Assembly: GCA_946965045.2 (NCBI GenBank) | Contig: OX337232.1 | Location: 1,550,001 to 1,614,000 of the forward strand | Source: Epithemia pelagica | Taxonomy: Eukaryota; Bacillariophyta; Bacillariophyceae; Surirellales; Surirellaceae | Direction of reading: 5' to 3' | Length of the DNA: 64,000 nt | Part shown: piece after piece, positions 33,701 to 42,875 of the stretch | How the letters are laid out: each line of letters starts with the position of its first letter | How positions within the stretch are numbered: position 1 is the stretch's first letter | Notes under the pieces: generated by a model | Database searches by the model: none | The model's input: only the letters and a program-made list of their open reading frames with translations | What the model was told of the DNA's origin: nothing | Made by a program: the position numbers and the translations under genes

Positions 33701-34012
33701 AGTATTCCGAAAGAAGTGCTGTATGTCTCTGGGCAAAAGCTGGGTTTGTGGAACCTTCTAGACTGCGTTCTTCAACTGTTGCTCGAACAGCTTCATTCGA
33801 CAACCTCAAACTCAGTTTCTAAAATCAAGTCAAAGGTCAGTGACATGATGGCCACCTATGCTCAAGTGAATTCGCCGGGATACTACCAATGGCTCTCTAG
33901 TGTTATCGACGGGACGACGGAAGTACGGAACGTCTTGGTTAGTCTTAGTATGATGTCCCCTGAAGATGCAATCGAAAGTTTGAAGAAAGCAGGCGAGCTC
34001 ATGAACATGTAA
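27734..34012 (+). CDS. INTS1: Integrator complex subunit 1-like protein
   Basis: Scaffold subunit of Integrator, which cleaves snRNA precursors and nascent promoter-proximal transcripts in the nucleus. Three exons are inferred: 27734..27900, 28032..31974 and 32042..34012. Introns are 131 bp (GTGAGC...CTAG) and 67 bp (GTAAGT...ATAAG), giving about 2026 aa; human INTS1 is ~2190. The second acceptor could instead be at 32059; the earlier one is preferred because it keeps WIMLCK, resembling a conserved W-L-K-L segment. Similarity to INTS1 is seen (from memory) around AYVSDCFGSRLWVDQEPC, the helical repeats with FMGVPSVRALVAEYLSRWLQ, and DKIGNAVWRDHPTLHSLMKMI. Near residues 240-275 an acidic Ser-rich and K/R-rich segment may be a nuclear signal. 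The rest is helical-repeat-like. Confidence 0.75.
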
Positions 34013-34116
34013 ATATTGTGACTATAGCATAATAATAGACTGTTGGAATAAGTTTTCTGAGTGGAACATGTTGTGAATGATGGAATTATGAAATTGACTT
34101 CAACACTCTTGTCCGA

Positions 34117-34641
34117 TCAAACAGCCTTTTCCCACACCTGTCGAAAACTGTTGTCCATGGCATAGTCTACAAGCCAGTCAATTGGTTTGACAATTATCGG
34201 GATAGAAGACAATCCTGCTGCAGTGGGTCCCCATTCTATCACAAACTGCGGAAGGGCAAGAGGCGATCGCCGTACTGCCAACCGACTTGCCTTTACGATC
34301 AAGTTGATGGTAGCACCTGGGATGGCCACACTCGCAAAGGACTGCCACAAAAGTGTATCAATTGCGGCTCTTGCAACCTCCCGAAGCACACGATCCTGAC
34401 CTTCCTGCGATGGTGGGATCATACTGCGATGATCTTGAACAGTCCTTTGGGCCGAATTCCACGCATCAATACCGTTTGTGGCAGCGTCGGCGATACAGTA
34501 ACCAAATGCAACGACGTAAGAAGGCATAACCATACGAGGAAACTGGTAACGGAAAGATTCTCCCAATTCGTTGGCATAACCTAAAAAACGAAAAGGAGAG
34601 TCACGAAATATATCGTAGGTTTCAGACTCTTTCTGATCCAT
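34117..34641 (-). CDS. MTFP1: Mitochondrial fission process protein 1 (MTFP1/MTP18) homologue
   Basis: Inner-membrane protein that promotes mitochondrial fission. 174 aa, single exon, length typical of the family. Seen: RFLGYANELGESFR near the N-terminus, IDTLLWQSFASVAIPGATINL in the middle, and GLSSIPIIVKPIDWLVDYAMDNSFR at the end, all hallmark segments. About three to four hydrophobic helices. Convergent with the INTS1-like gene, 105 bp apart. Confidence 0.9.
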   Translation of the reverse strand: MDQKESETYDIFRDSPFRFLGYANELGESFRYQFPRMVMPSYVVAFGYCIADAATNGIDAWNSAQRTVQDHRSMIPPSQEGQDRVLREVARAAIDTLLWQSFASVAIPGATINLIVKASRLAVRRSPLALPQFVIEWGPTAAGLSSIPIIVKPIDWLVDYAMDNSFRQVWEKAV

Positions 34642-35057
34642 CTCTCATAAAGATTACGTAGCGGAGAATGTCTTCAAGTGATACGTTGATTTGTGGAAAG
34701 TGTGGAAAGTTGATCTTCATTGTTTGTTGCCGATCGGATTGGACTTGTGACGCAGAAAACTTGTGTGACAGAGGCAAACATGTTACACCCAAGGCATCCC
34801 TGAAAAATTGGTACGGTCTTGTACTCGTACCCCACCAATTTCAATTTATAATACTGGTTGGGTCAAAGAAGGCGCGCTCTGTTTTGATATAGCCCAGGAT
34901 GAACCATGACCAAAATAATGTCTCTGCGATTTCGATAAACAACTTGGAATCTGAACCAAGAGAACCAACACCATTTTTTTTCTTGAAACACATTTTTCAC
35001 GAATAGATCCCTTTTCTCTTACAGCAAAACGCAGAAAAACCAACGCAATCATCAATC
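34642..35057. other. Divergent intergenic region
   Basis: 416 bp between MTFP1 (minus) and the Cys-rich membrane protein (plus). A 74-codon ATG-initiated frame at 34668..34892 carries CGKCGK and further Cys residues, but is too short and unmatched to call. Confidence 0.35.
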
Positions 35058-36149
35058 ATGGGAAGATCGGGTTCTTCTTCGCGTAGTTCTGCATCAAGAG
35101 GCTCTGGTATGGGCTCTTCAGCACGTAGCTCGGCATCACGAGGTTCAGGAAGAAGAAGCTCTTCTACGGACATTGATTCGCAGACCAAGGCATCGTCAAA
35201 GTACACAGTTGGGACCGCAGAGTTCCATGATGAACCAGAACAATACAGACCGGATCGATCGTCCCGTGATCGTCCTGAACGTTGTAGTCCCTGTTTTCTC
35301 TGCTTTTCCTGTGGTGTTGCTATATGTTTGCTGGTGGGCGGCGTCGCTATTGCCATTGTTGTTCTCTATATGACGGACGAGGGATCTCCACAACCAGTGG
35401 GTAAATGCGGGGAATGCCATTGTATTCCTAAAGGCAATGCTGGTCAATGTCCCTCAAATGTTCCTACGACAGATTATACAGACAGCATGATTGAAAGCCT
35501 ACGGAAACAAGAACCTATGAATGCTGTTGAGATGCCTCCCTGTGACCCTTACACCGATTCTTCGTGCAAGCTAGGATCAGCACTGGGAGATTTTGGTGGC
35601 GGATCGGTTTGCGGAATCCATTACGAAGATTCGTTTTGTTCCTCCTACAAACTCATGACTTATGCCAGCGAAAAGTTGGCGAAGGACAATGGTGCCTTTG
35701 TAACACATCAAGGAGCATGTGGTGTTTGCAGTACAACACAAGATTTGGCGGCCTATATGAGAACTGTTGACCTGACAACAGCCAGTCACAACTGCGAAGT
35801 AAAGGCAGCGACCGATCAAGCTAAGGGTAGACAGTGTTTTGAGAATTTGGGCTTTTCTACCGACTGTGCTGAACTTTGGTCCAATGCAGCTCGCGAGAAG
35901 GAGAAAAAATGTGCTTTCAAATGTGTTGTCGGTATCTTTCGAGACACGCCCTTCAATTCGGATGCTCCTTCATGCACATTAAATGATTGCCTGCAGTGTA
36001 AGAAAGACCATACCTATTCGGAATTCCGGCATTTCGCTGGTCGAACCAGTGCTTCATCTGGGCTGTTGTCCGCCATTGTTCGACCCTGTTCTGAAATTGC
36101 CAACATTCAGCAACTGGTGTGTCCTTCAACAAAACCCTTGTTGAATTAA
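35058..36149 (+). CDS. Single-pass membrane protein with Cys-rich outer domain, unknown
   Basis: 363 aa, one exon. The first ~80 residues are Ser/Arg/Gly-rich, with the repeated unit RSSASRGSG(M/R), and basic. A Cys-containing membrane segment follows (~92-112, FLCFSCGVAICLLVGGVAIAIVVLYM), without a signal peptide, so a type II orientation is likely. The remaining ~250 residues hold about 20 Cys, in patterns such as CGECHCIP, CDPYTDSSC, CGVC, CLQC, pointing to a disulphide-bonded lumenal or extracellular domain. No catalytic motif recognised. Confidence 0.72.
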   Translation: MGRSGSSSRSSASRGSGMGSSARSSASRGSGRRSSSTDIDSQTKASSKYTVGTAEFHDEPEQYRPDRSSRDRPERCSPCFLCFSCGVAICLLVGGVAIAIVVLYMTDEGSPQPVGKCGECHCIPKGNAGQCPSNVPTTDYTDSMIESLRKQEPMNAVEMPPCDPYTDSSCKLGSALGDFGGGSVCGIHYEDSFCSSYKLMTYASEKLAKDNGAFVTHQGACGVCSTTQDLAAYMRTVDLTTASHNCEVKAATDQAKGRQCFENLGFSTDCAELWSNAAREKEKKCAFKCVVGIFRDTPFNSDAPSCTLNDCLQCKKDHTYSEFRHFAGRTSASSGLLSAIVRPCSEIANIQQLVCPSTKPLLN

Positions 36150-36319
36150 CGCTATCCGGGAAGAAAGTGAGCAATAGTGGGAGTTTGTGTTGAGGCTTGA
36201 TCTTGTTTGGGGCTAACTGTGTATCATAGTTCAATGGGAATAATGTATTTTCAACTTTTTGTATGACATGATTATTCTTATTAAATGTGTCCTACGTTCG
36301 ATGTAACCACTTGTAAGCA

Positions 36320-37009
36320 TCATCCAGTCCATCGATCATGGAGTCGAGGGTCTGGCTTTGTTTCCAGCACATGAGGGTTATGGGACAGATATTCTCTGAC
36401 TGTTGTCTTACGATCAATCAAAAAAGTATCGTCCAAAAATGAGTTGAAACATTCTTCGCCCATACTTTTAGCAGCCAAATAACAATGCCGCAAATACAGT
36501 GCACAAGGTCGCATTCCGGAATCTTCAGCCCAATTCCATATTGTGTCCACACCATACTGGACAAATTGTTTCTCAAAGTGTTCTTTTCCCCATCTCTCCA
36601 GGTACGTTTCATCTGCTGATCTTGTGCAAATGATTCCATTCTCGACCTTCCTGCCATCCCATTCCAGGTAGGGTACAGAGACAATGTCGAATTCTTCCTC
36701 TCGTTCCAAAAATTCTCGACTTGGGATTACTTTTCCATCCTTCAGTTTAATTCTGTCATCATTTGGAACCTCAAAGATGACAGCGACAAACCCAGGAAAG
36801 TCTTCCGATACATATATAACGGAAAGGGAACTTATTTCAAGGGTATCGAGATTGGCAATCTGCCTCTGGAAAAATACAGAGGTCGGATGGGCGAAAACCC
36901 GTCTGTATCCTGGCACCCTTCCTAGACGAAAGTCCGTCAAGGTCGGAAATGTTAATCGAGCGGATTTTTCCGACAGTAGAGCACCAAATCCGACAACAGT
37001 GATCTTCAT
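36320..37009 (-). CDS. GGCT-like (gamma-glutamylcyclotransferase/AIG2-fold) protein, copy A
   Basis: 229 aa starting MKITVVGFGALLSEKSAR. The open frame extends to 37132, but the ATG at 37009 matches the start of copy B. The N-terminal xxGFGALL corresponds to the GYGS/L loop of GGCT-like enzymes. A downstream E-rich segment (EFLEREEEFDIVSVPY) sits where the catalytic Glu is expected. The rest (WGKEHFEKQF, GMRPCALYLRHCYLAAKSMG, FLDDTFLIDR) is shared with copy B. Fold assignment is from the N-terminal motif and overall layout; substrate unknown. Members act on gamma-glutamyl dipeptides, glutathione or gamma-glutamylamines. Near-identical to, and divergent from, the next gene. Confidence 0.7.
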   Translation of the reverse strand: MKITVVGFGALLSEKSARLTFPTLTDFRLGRVPGYRRVFAHPTSVFFQRQIANLDTLEISSLSVIYVSEDFPGFVAVIFEVPNDDRIKLKDGKVIPSREFLEREEEFDIVSVPYLEWDGRKVENGIICTRSADETYLERWGKEHFEKQFVQYGVDTIWNWAEDSGMRPCALYLRHCYLAAKSMGEECFNSFLDDTFLIDRKTTVREYLSHNPHVLETKPDPRLHDRWTG

Positions 37010-37159
37010 GGTCAACGAATCAGGAAATGGAAAGTCCAGGTGCCAACGAAAGATACTTCTATGAGCGCTGGGGTGTACCCTGACTGTATCCGTACGTACG
37101 TGTCTACCGGGACCAGGACCATCACGAATCACGACAAGAAAGATTGGGAGGAATTGACC

Positions 37160-37852
37160 ATGAAGATCACCGTTATTGGCTTTGGATCATTGCTGTCGGA
37201 AAAATCGGCTCGATTAACATTTCCGACCTTGACGGACTTTCGGCTCGGCAGAGTCCCTCGATTCAGACGTGTCTTTGGGCATCCAGCATCTATTTTCTTT
37301 CAGCGGCAGATTGCCAATCTCGATACCCTTGAAATAAGTTCCCTTTCCGTTGAATATGTATCGGAAGACTTTCCTGGGTTTGTGGCTTCCATCTTTGAGG
37401 TTCCCAATGATAACAAAGTTGAATTGAAGGATGGAAAAGTAGTCCCAAGTCGAGAATTTTTGGAACGGGAGGAAGAATTCGACATTGTCTCTGTACCCTA
37501 CCTGGAATGGGATGGCAGGAAGGTCGAGAATGGAATCATTTGCACAAGATCAACAGATGAAACGTACCTGGAGAGATGGGGAAAAGAACACTTTGAGAAA
37601 CATTTTGTCAAGTATGGTGTGGACACAATATGGAATTGGGCTGAAGATTCCGGAATGCGACCTTGTGCACTGTATTTGCGGCATTGTTGTTATTTGGCGG
37701 CTAAAAGTATGGGCGAAGAATGTTTCAACTCATTTTTGGACGATATCTTTTTGATTGATCGTGAGACAACAGTCAAAGAATACCTGTCCCATAACCCTCA
37801 TGTGCTGGAAACGAAAGCACCACCAGAACTCCGTGAGCGATATAATGGGTGA
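37160..37852 (+). CDS. GGCT-like (gamma-glutamylcyclotransferase/AIG2-fold) protein, copy B
   Basis: 230 aa from ATG 37160 (MKITVIGFGSLLSEKSAR). Same domain layout as copy A, with the loop reading GFGSLL, closer to the canonical GGCT G-Y-G-S-L, so this may be the more canonical copy. It has one extra codon relative to copy A, a duplicated TGT that makes RHCCYLAA instead of RHCYLAA. Other differences are scattered and mostly conservative (V/I, A/S, K/R), suggesting purifying selection on both copies. The in-frame ATG at 37040 is unlikely to be used, because upstream sequence is not shared with copy A. Confidence 0.72.
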   Translation: MKITVIGFGSLLSEKSARLTFPTLTDFRLGRVPRFRRVFGHPASIFFQRQIANLDTLEISSLSVEYVSEDFPGFVASIFEVPNDNKVELKDGKVVPSREFLEREEEFDIVSVPYLEWDGRKVENGIICTRSTDETYLERWGKEHFEKHFVKYGVDTIWNWAEDSGMRPCALYLRHCCYLAAKSMGEECFNSFLDDIFLIDRETTVKEYLSHNPHVLETKAPPELRERYNG

Positions 37853-38083
37853 TGTTAGAAGTGGACAATTCGTAGCCCAAATGTATAGAAGAGGTCTTAT
37901 CCTCGTTTTCATCATTGCTTATCATCGGATAGGCCCTAAGATGGTTCTCTACACGAAAGTCTATAAATTCGAAGCAGCTTTTAATAGATACGTTGGCCTG
38001 GGGCTTGCGAGATTCACCTGTGTGCAACGTTTCGTGACTCACGATCGGCTGCCATTGTGGTTCTCAAACCTTGCTCCAATTAC

Positions 38084-40005
38084 TTATCTTCGACCCATGT
38101 TCGGTGGTGCTCCACCAGGTGGCGCCATGCCCATCGATTGTGCCATGCGCATGACTGATTCCATATCCATACCTGACGGGAAACCGCCAGGGGGCATACT
38201 ATTTGGGAAACCTCCGCCCATTCCAGGGGGCATACTACCTCCCATGTTTGGGAAACCTCCGCCCATTCCAGGAGGCATACTGCCTCCCATGTTCGGCATG
38301 CCACCGCCCATCCCTTGCATCATGGTACTGAAATCTGGCATACCGCCTCCAGCTGCGCCTCCCGGATTACCTCCTTTGGCCATAGACTGCATCATCGCCA
38401 TGACCTTTTCGCGACCGCCCATTTGCTGTAGCATGCGTGGGTCCATTTGATTTATTCTCTGATTGATGAGATTAGGGTTTTTACGCATTTGCTGCGCCAG
38501 CTGCTGTTGTTGAGATTGCGCTTTTTTGTTACCAATCATTCCCGATTTGCCCATTTTGTTGACCATGCCAGCAAATTGTTTGTGTGTCACAAGAAGCATT
38601 TTAACTTCATTCGGATGGCTTCCAGAGCCTGCCGCAATCCGACGGATTCGTGACTCAATTTTGGGGTCGTCTTTTTGGTGCATATCGATCTTTCCATCCA
38701 ACTCTGCATTGTTCATTGAATCCATGATGACCATAAACTTTCGCAATCGGGCAGTTGATTGTTCATCGCCCCCTTTGGGAATCAAATATTCAGGCATGCC
38801 TGGAATCATTCCAGCAAGCTTGCCGAAACTTCCCATGGACATCACTTTCTCAAACTGGGTGTACATCCTAGATACCATACAAGGAATTCAGAAGTGTACG
38901 TTTTCAAAGAGAGAAAGAGAAGTACGCTTGACGGAGATACTTACATTCTCAAAGTAAATTCCCCTTTCGACATTTTTTCCACCATTTCCTCTTGTTGCTT
39001 CGAATCAGTCACTCCCTTCATTGCCTCCATCAGCCCCCTCACATCACCAAAGCCAAGTAACTTCGACACAAACGATTGTGCGTTAAAGGGATCCAAATCA
39101 TCAAAATGCTCACCGGATCCGGTAAAGATGATCGGTGACTGCGTAGCAGCCACGGCACTCAGTGCCCCTCCACCCTTCGCATGGCCATCCAGCTTTGTAA
39201 CAATCACAGATCCAACTTCCACCGCGTTGTGAAAGGCCAACGCTTGGTCATATACAGCTTGTCCTTGCGTTGCATCCATGACAAGAACTGTGTTGTGTGG
39301 CTTGACGGCCAACGAGATTTCTTGCATCTCTTCGAACAGAGCTGCTTCTTGTTTGTGACGACCAGAGGTGTCAACAATGATGACTTCGTAGCGATCTTTG
39401 ATAAATTGATTCACTCCGTCTTCCGCAATGATAACTGGATCAGCTTCCGTGTACGAACCATAGAATGGGACTCGTAACTTTGTAGCATTTTGCTTCAGTT
39501 GATCGAACGCTCCAGCGCGAAAAGTATCGGCGCACACCATGGCTGTCTTCCACCCTCGCCTTTGGTAGTAGTTGGCAAATTTGGCGATAGTTGTTGTTTT
39601 CCCAGCACCTTGCAATCCCACAAACAAAATGATATTCGATTTACCCTTTCTCATCACATAACCTTTGTTGTGTTTGTTGTTTCCATCACCACCAGGGGAC
39701 AACAAGGCAACTAGTTCATCAACAACAGCTCTCTGAACGGTCTTACTGATGTTGTTTTGAGCTCGTTGAGATTCTTCTTGATTGTTTTGATCTTCGTCGT
39801 CTTTCAAGAGTCCTTGTACTGTTTCCTTCACATTGTCCCGTAGTTGCATAACCAGCTTCACGTTCACATCGGCTTCGATCAATGCGCGCACAATATCCGA
39901 CAGCACATCATTGAGGATCTGAGTCGTCACATTTCCTCTTTGACCGGTGCTATGAAGCTTCCGCAACGTATCGCGGAGCTTCCCGCCCAGTTCAGCCAAA
40001 ACCAT
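38084..40005 (-). CDS. SRP54: Signal recognition particle 54-kDa protein (SRP54)
   Basis: GTPase that binds signal peptides and 7S RNA for co-translational targeting to the ER. Exons 40005..38945 and 38867..38084; 77-bp intron (GTAAGT...TCTAG). Product 614 aa. N domain ~1-90. G domain with P-loop GLQGAGKTTT, DTFRAGAFDQL, DTSGRHKQE and TKLDGHAKGGG. Met-rich M domain with PKGGDEQSTARLRKFMVIMDSM and RIRRIAAGSG (RNA-binding loop). The cytosolic rather than plastid form is indicated by the M domain and the absence of a presequence. The tail carries a Met/Gly/Pro-rich extension (~525-614) with a duplicated NMGGSMPPGMGGGF unit, longer than in animals. Divergent from the oxygenase gene across 162 bp. 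Confidence 0.95.
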
Positions 40006-40167
40006 GGTCGTCGTTTCGCTACGGGCAAAGAGTGACGGTTGACGGTGGTGTGGTTTGCCAGAGAAGGAAAGGATAGCGATGGGGTTTATTGGGTCCCGTT
40101 TGCAACCTGAATCGTTGATGCCATCATCTGTTCATCTCTTCCATCATGTCCATCGACAAAACAAATA

Positions 40168-40959
40168 ATGGGCACCTATCCGATACACGATAACGTGACA
40201 GAGGAAGCAGCTCGTGAGATCCTTCGTAACTCATTCGCGGTTGTCCGCTTGGATGATGACCTCGTTGCACATTTGCAGGAATCGTCAAAGGAAGCCAGAA
40301 AATTCTTTTGTGAAAAGAACGACGAAGAGAAGGAAGCTTATCGGAATCTTGACCCAGAAGGTCACCTCTTGGGATTCAACGAACCTAGCCGTGCAAAGTA
40401 CTTGTATCGAGTGCTTGGCGATCGACAATCCTATCAACCTTGGCCAAATGAAAGATTTGCCTTTCTCTCCCTACATATAAGCTCTTGCTTACACAACTTG
40501 CTCGTTCGTTATCTGGATGCCATAATCGACATTGCATGCCAAGAGCCTCCTCTTCGCCCTGCCTCCGGAAGAAAGACTCTTACACGTGGTTTAACAACGC
40601 GAAACTGTCCTCTTGACTATTTCTTTTATCATGAGCGTCAGCACAGGGAGAAGAATGCTACCAACTTAGTTCCCAATTGCACTCCCCATGTGGACCGTGG
40701 AATGTTGATTATTGTCTGCTTGACAGCAGTGCCGGGTCTAGAGGTGATTTCTAGATCAAATGGCGAGGTTGTGTGTCCCGAAGAGCTCTTCGCGGACAAT
40801 GTTCTTGCCAACGAGGAATTTCGGTTGGCTTGCATCATGACTGGTGGACAACTTGCTTCAACCATCTCGTCATGCTGTACACCATGTGTTCACCGGGTAC
40901 GAGATCATCTCGAAAAGCAACGTCTTTCAATCAGCTATGAGGTTCGTTTGTCCGTTTGA
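40168..40959 (+). CDS. 2-oxoglutarate/Fe(II)-dependent oxygenase-like protein (IPNS/DIOX type)
   Basis: 263 aa, one exon. The double-stranded beta-helix iron site looks intact: HVD (in CTPHVDRGMLIIVCL, ~172-174) and a distal His (CVHRVRD, ~242), followed by RLSISYEVR, where R and S match the 2-oxoglutarate-binding RxS. N-terminal region is shorter than plant DIOX enzymes and has the usual helical start. No targeting signal. Reaction unknown; plant relatives hydroxylate or desaturate small metabolites. An upstream ATG at 40146 opens a 15-codon, out-of-frame uORF that overlaps the start. Confidence 0.75.
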   Translation: MGTYPIHDNVTEEAAREILRNSFAVVRLDDDLVAHLQESSKEARKFFCEKNDEEKEAYRNLDPEGHLLGFNEPSRAKYLYRVLGDRQSYQPWPNERFAFLSLHISSCLHNLLVRYLDAIIDIACQEPPLRPASGRKTLTRGLTTRNCPLDYFFYHERQHREKNATNLVPNCTPHVDRGMLIIVCLTAVPGLEVISRSNGEVVCPEELFADNVLANEEFRLACIMTGGQLASTISSCCTPCVHRVRDHLEKQRLSISYEVRLSV

Positions 40960-41170
40960 TAATAGAAGATGAACCAACGTAGAACTAAAATAGAGTTGCT
41001 AGCTAGGAGTACTCCAAATTTTACTCCAGACGTCGTCCTATAGCTTTTGTGCGACCATGGTCGCATTAAACACGATTTGGAAAAGATGACTCAGGATTCT
41101 CACTCCCGTGGATGGAACGACGCACAACGGCAATGGGCAAAGGGTACCATTACCATTCTACGCCTTGACC

Positions 41171-41815
41171 ATGATCATCAGATACGTTGGTATTCTACTT
41201 CTTTGTCTCTCAGAGGGATTTAGCTTCAACCTAAATGCTGGACTTTCAAGTCGGCGCCTTTCCTTGAGAGCAGCGTCAGCGACGTCAGAGACTGAGCAAA
41301 ATGTTGATGTAGTTCCAATTGAACCGAAAGAAGCAGTGAAACTCTTCGGTCGTCTTGCAGAAAAATATATCATGTTGGATGAATCCGCTGGAATGTGCTG
41401 TTATTCCGCTTGTTCTGACTGCGAATATCGATTGCCCGATGGAGGTTATCGAATGGCGGATCAGTCAGCAGCGAGGCCAAAGTGGATCCCAAACTATGTC
41501 TTTCGAGCGGCGAACAACAAAGAGCATACGACCAAATGGAGTTCGGAACTTTTCATAGATGGTCCTGCCCTGAAACAAGATGAATTTGTGGAGAGAATAA
41601 AGCAACTGGCGTACGCCCCAACTCTTGGCGGCCCGTATATCGCCGCATCGGGTGCTGCGATTGATGATGACCTTGCGGCGAGGGCTTTGTTTGAGGTCTT
41701 GGCAAACGGTAAAGACGTTCTTACAAAGAGCAAGATGAGTATGCGAATAAAGCAATTAGCAGGAGGTGAAGAGGGACTAACGTGGGCAATGTTCATCAAG
41801 GCAATTGGAGGCTAG
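41171..41815 (+). CDS. Probable plastid-targeted protein with Cys-rich motif
   Basis: 214 aa from the ATG at 41171; the open frame upstream begins only with GTG. The N-terminus (MIIRYVGILLLCLSEGFSF) is a signal peptide ending near Phe and followed by a Ser/Arg-rich, acid-poor stretch, matching the diatom bipartite plastid presequence. The mature part contains MCCYSACSDCEYRLPDGGYRM, a C-C...C-x2-C cluster like those in oxidoreductase-like or zinc/iron-binding small domains, and an EF-hand-free helical C-terminus. Function not known. Confidence 0.65.
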   Translation: MIIRYVGILLLCLSEGFSFNLNAGLSSRRLSLRAASATSETEQNVDVVPIEPKEAVKLFGRLAEKYIMLDESAGMCCYSACSDCEYRLPDGGYRMADQSAARPKWIPNYVFRAANNKEHTTKWSSELFIDGPALKQDEFVERIKQLAYAPTLGGPYIAASGAAIDDDLAARALFEVLANGKDVLTKSKMSMRIKQLAGGEEGLTWAMFIKAIGG

Positions 41816-41870
41816 AGACGAAAAGATCCGACAGAATCTAAGTTGTTGAATTCTTGTGAGAAGCTTTCTA

Positions 41871-42875
41871 TCAAGCCTCTTCGATCCATGTGCGCCCGAA
41901 AGACTGGCATTGAAGACGATTAATAAGTTCATCTCCTCGATCTTTTACACCCCAGGTTTCCCCTTTCTTCAAATCTTGGTTACGGCTGGCATTCATACCC
42001 ATGCTCTTAACGTTGCTGCTGCCGCAACTGCACAATGATGAAACGATATCTAGCGTATGGTCCATCTGAAAGTTTGGTTCCTCACGTTTCGTTTCATTGT
42101 TCATGTCCGTAGGATCCTCATCAAGCACTGTATTCCAGATGGACTTTCTGCTGGATTTCCGTCTTTTGGAGAAATCGTGTTGTTTCTTAGTCTCTGCATG
42201 CGCAGCCGCGGAGGCAGCCCGTTGCATCCTATTTTCCATGTCACGATGTAGCCGCGCTTGCTTCTCATGAGTCCGTATAAGTCGTTCGGGTAGAGCAACT
42301 TCACGGAGAAATCCACCTGCATTCGAATCCAATGTCGAAGTTGATGGAACTGGAGGTTTCTTCAAAGTACGCCGCGATTTCTTATTCAGATTATGCAGAA
42401 TCGCTAATGGATCATGCTGCTGCGTAGTGAATGCTCTAGCTGATGCTTCTGCGATTTCTTGTTGTACCTGAAGAAACGCGTCGGCGAACATCTCTTGCAT
42501 TGGTTTGAGCTGTGAGTCGAATTCCTCCTGGTCCAGGATCTCGACATCACCCTGCTCCCCGGGGTCCGACCTGTTGTTCTCTCTGCTCACGCTTGATACG
42601 GTCGTAATCTGCCCAATGGGTGTTCTAGCGATCCGAGCGGTAGGTGTCGTATAGTAGTGAAGCAGACAAAGCGATCGGGTGATTTTCTTGCTTTTGGGAA
42701 ATCGGGGATGGGGCAGTTTGACCCTCAGAGCCACACGAGATTGCTGACAAAACCAACAAAGCTTCTCATCTAAGGAACCATCATCTACTTCGTCGAAGAT
42801 ATGGTTCACACGGCTTCCCAATTCTGACAACGGAGCTTGCCGCTTTCGGCCATGCTTTTTTCCTTGCGACGACAT
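41871..42875 (-). CDS. Unknown protein with two Cys-rich motifs
   Basis: 334 aa, ATG 42875. A basic N-terminus is followed by CWFCQQSR...SLCLLHYYTT (~40-75), a C-x2-C...C-x3-H arrangement suggesting a zinc site. The middle is helical and charged. Near the C-terminus, LCSCGSSNVKSMGM...KKGETWG (~283-313) gives a second possible metal site, with a final Cys near the end. Basic clusters (KRRKSSRKS) suggest nuclear location. I do not recognise the family. Convergent with the plastid-type gene, 55 bp apart. Confidence 0.65.
   Translation of the reverse strand: MSSQGKKHGRKRQAPLSELGSRVNHIFDEVDDGSLDEKLCWFCQQSRVALRVKLPHPRFPKSKKITRSLCLLHYYTTPTARIARTPIGQITTVSSVSRENNRSDPGEQGDVEILDQEEFDSQLKPMQEMFADAFLQVQQEIAEASARAFTTQQHDPLAILHNLNKKSRRTLKKPPVPSTSTLDSNAGGFLREVALPERLIRTHEKQARLHRDMENRMQRAASAAAHAETKKQHDFSKRRKSSRKSIWNTVLDEDPTDMNNETKREEPNFQMDHTLDIVSSLCSCGSSNVKSMGMNASRNQDLKKGETWGVKDRGDELINRLQCQSFGRTWIEEA

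Larger units (their letters stand above)
36320..37852. repeat. Large inverted duplication (two ~690-bp arms, 150-bp centre)
   Basis: The arms are the two GGCT-like coding regions, 36320..37009 and 37160..37852, head-to-head. Proteins agree at roughly nine residues in ten, and DNA similarity is comparably high where inspected (for example CTCGATTAACATTTCCGACC is shared). The 150-bp centre is not self-complementary and presumably carries both promoters. Confidence 0.85.

Noticed and set aside
34668-34892. 74-codon frame with CxxC motifs (CGKCGK)
   Set aside because: ATG-initiated and Cys-containing, but short, unmatched and inside a divergent promoter region; not enough to call.
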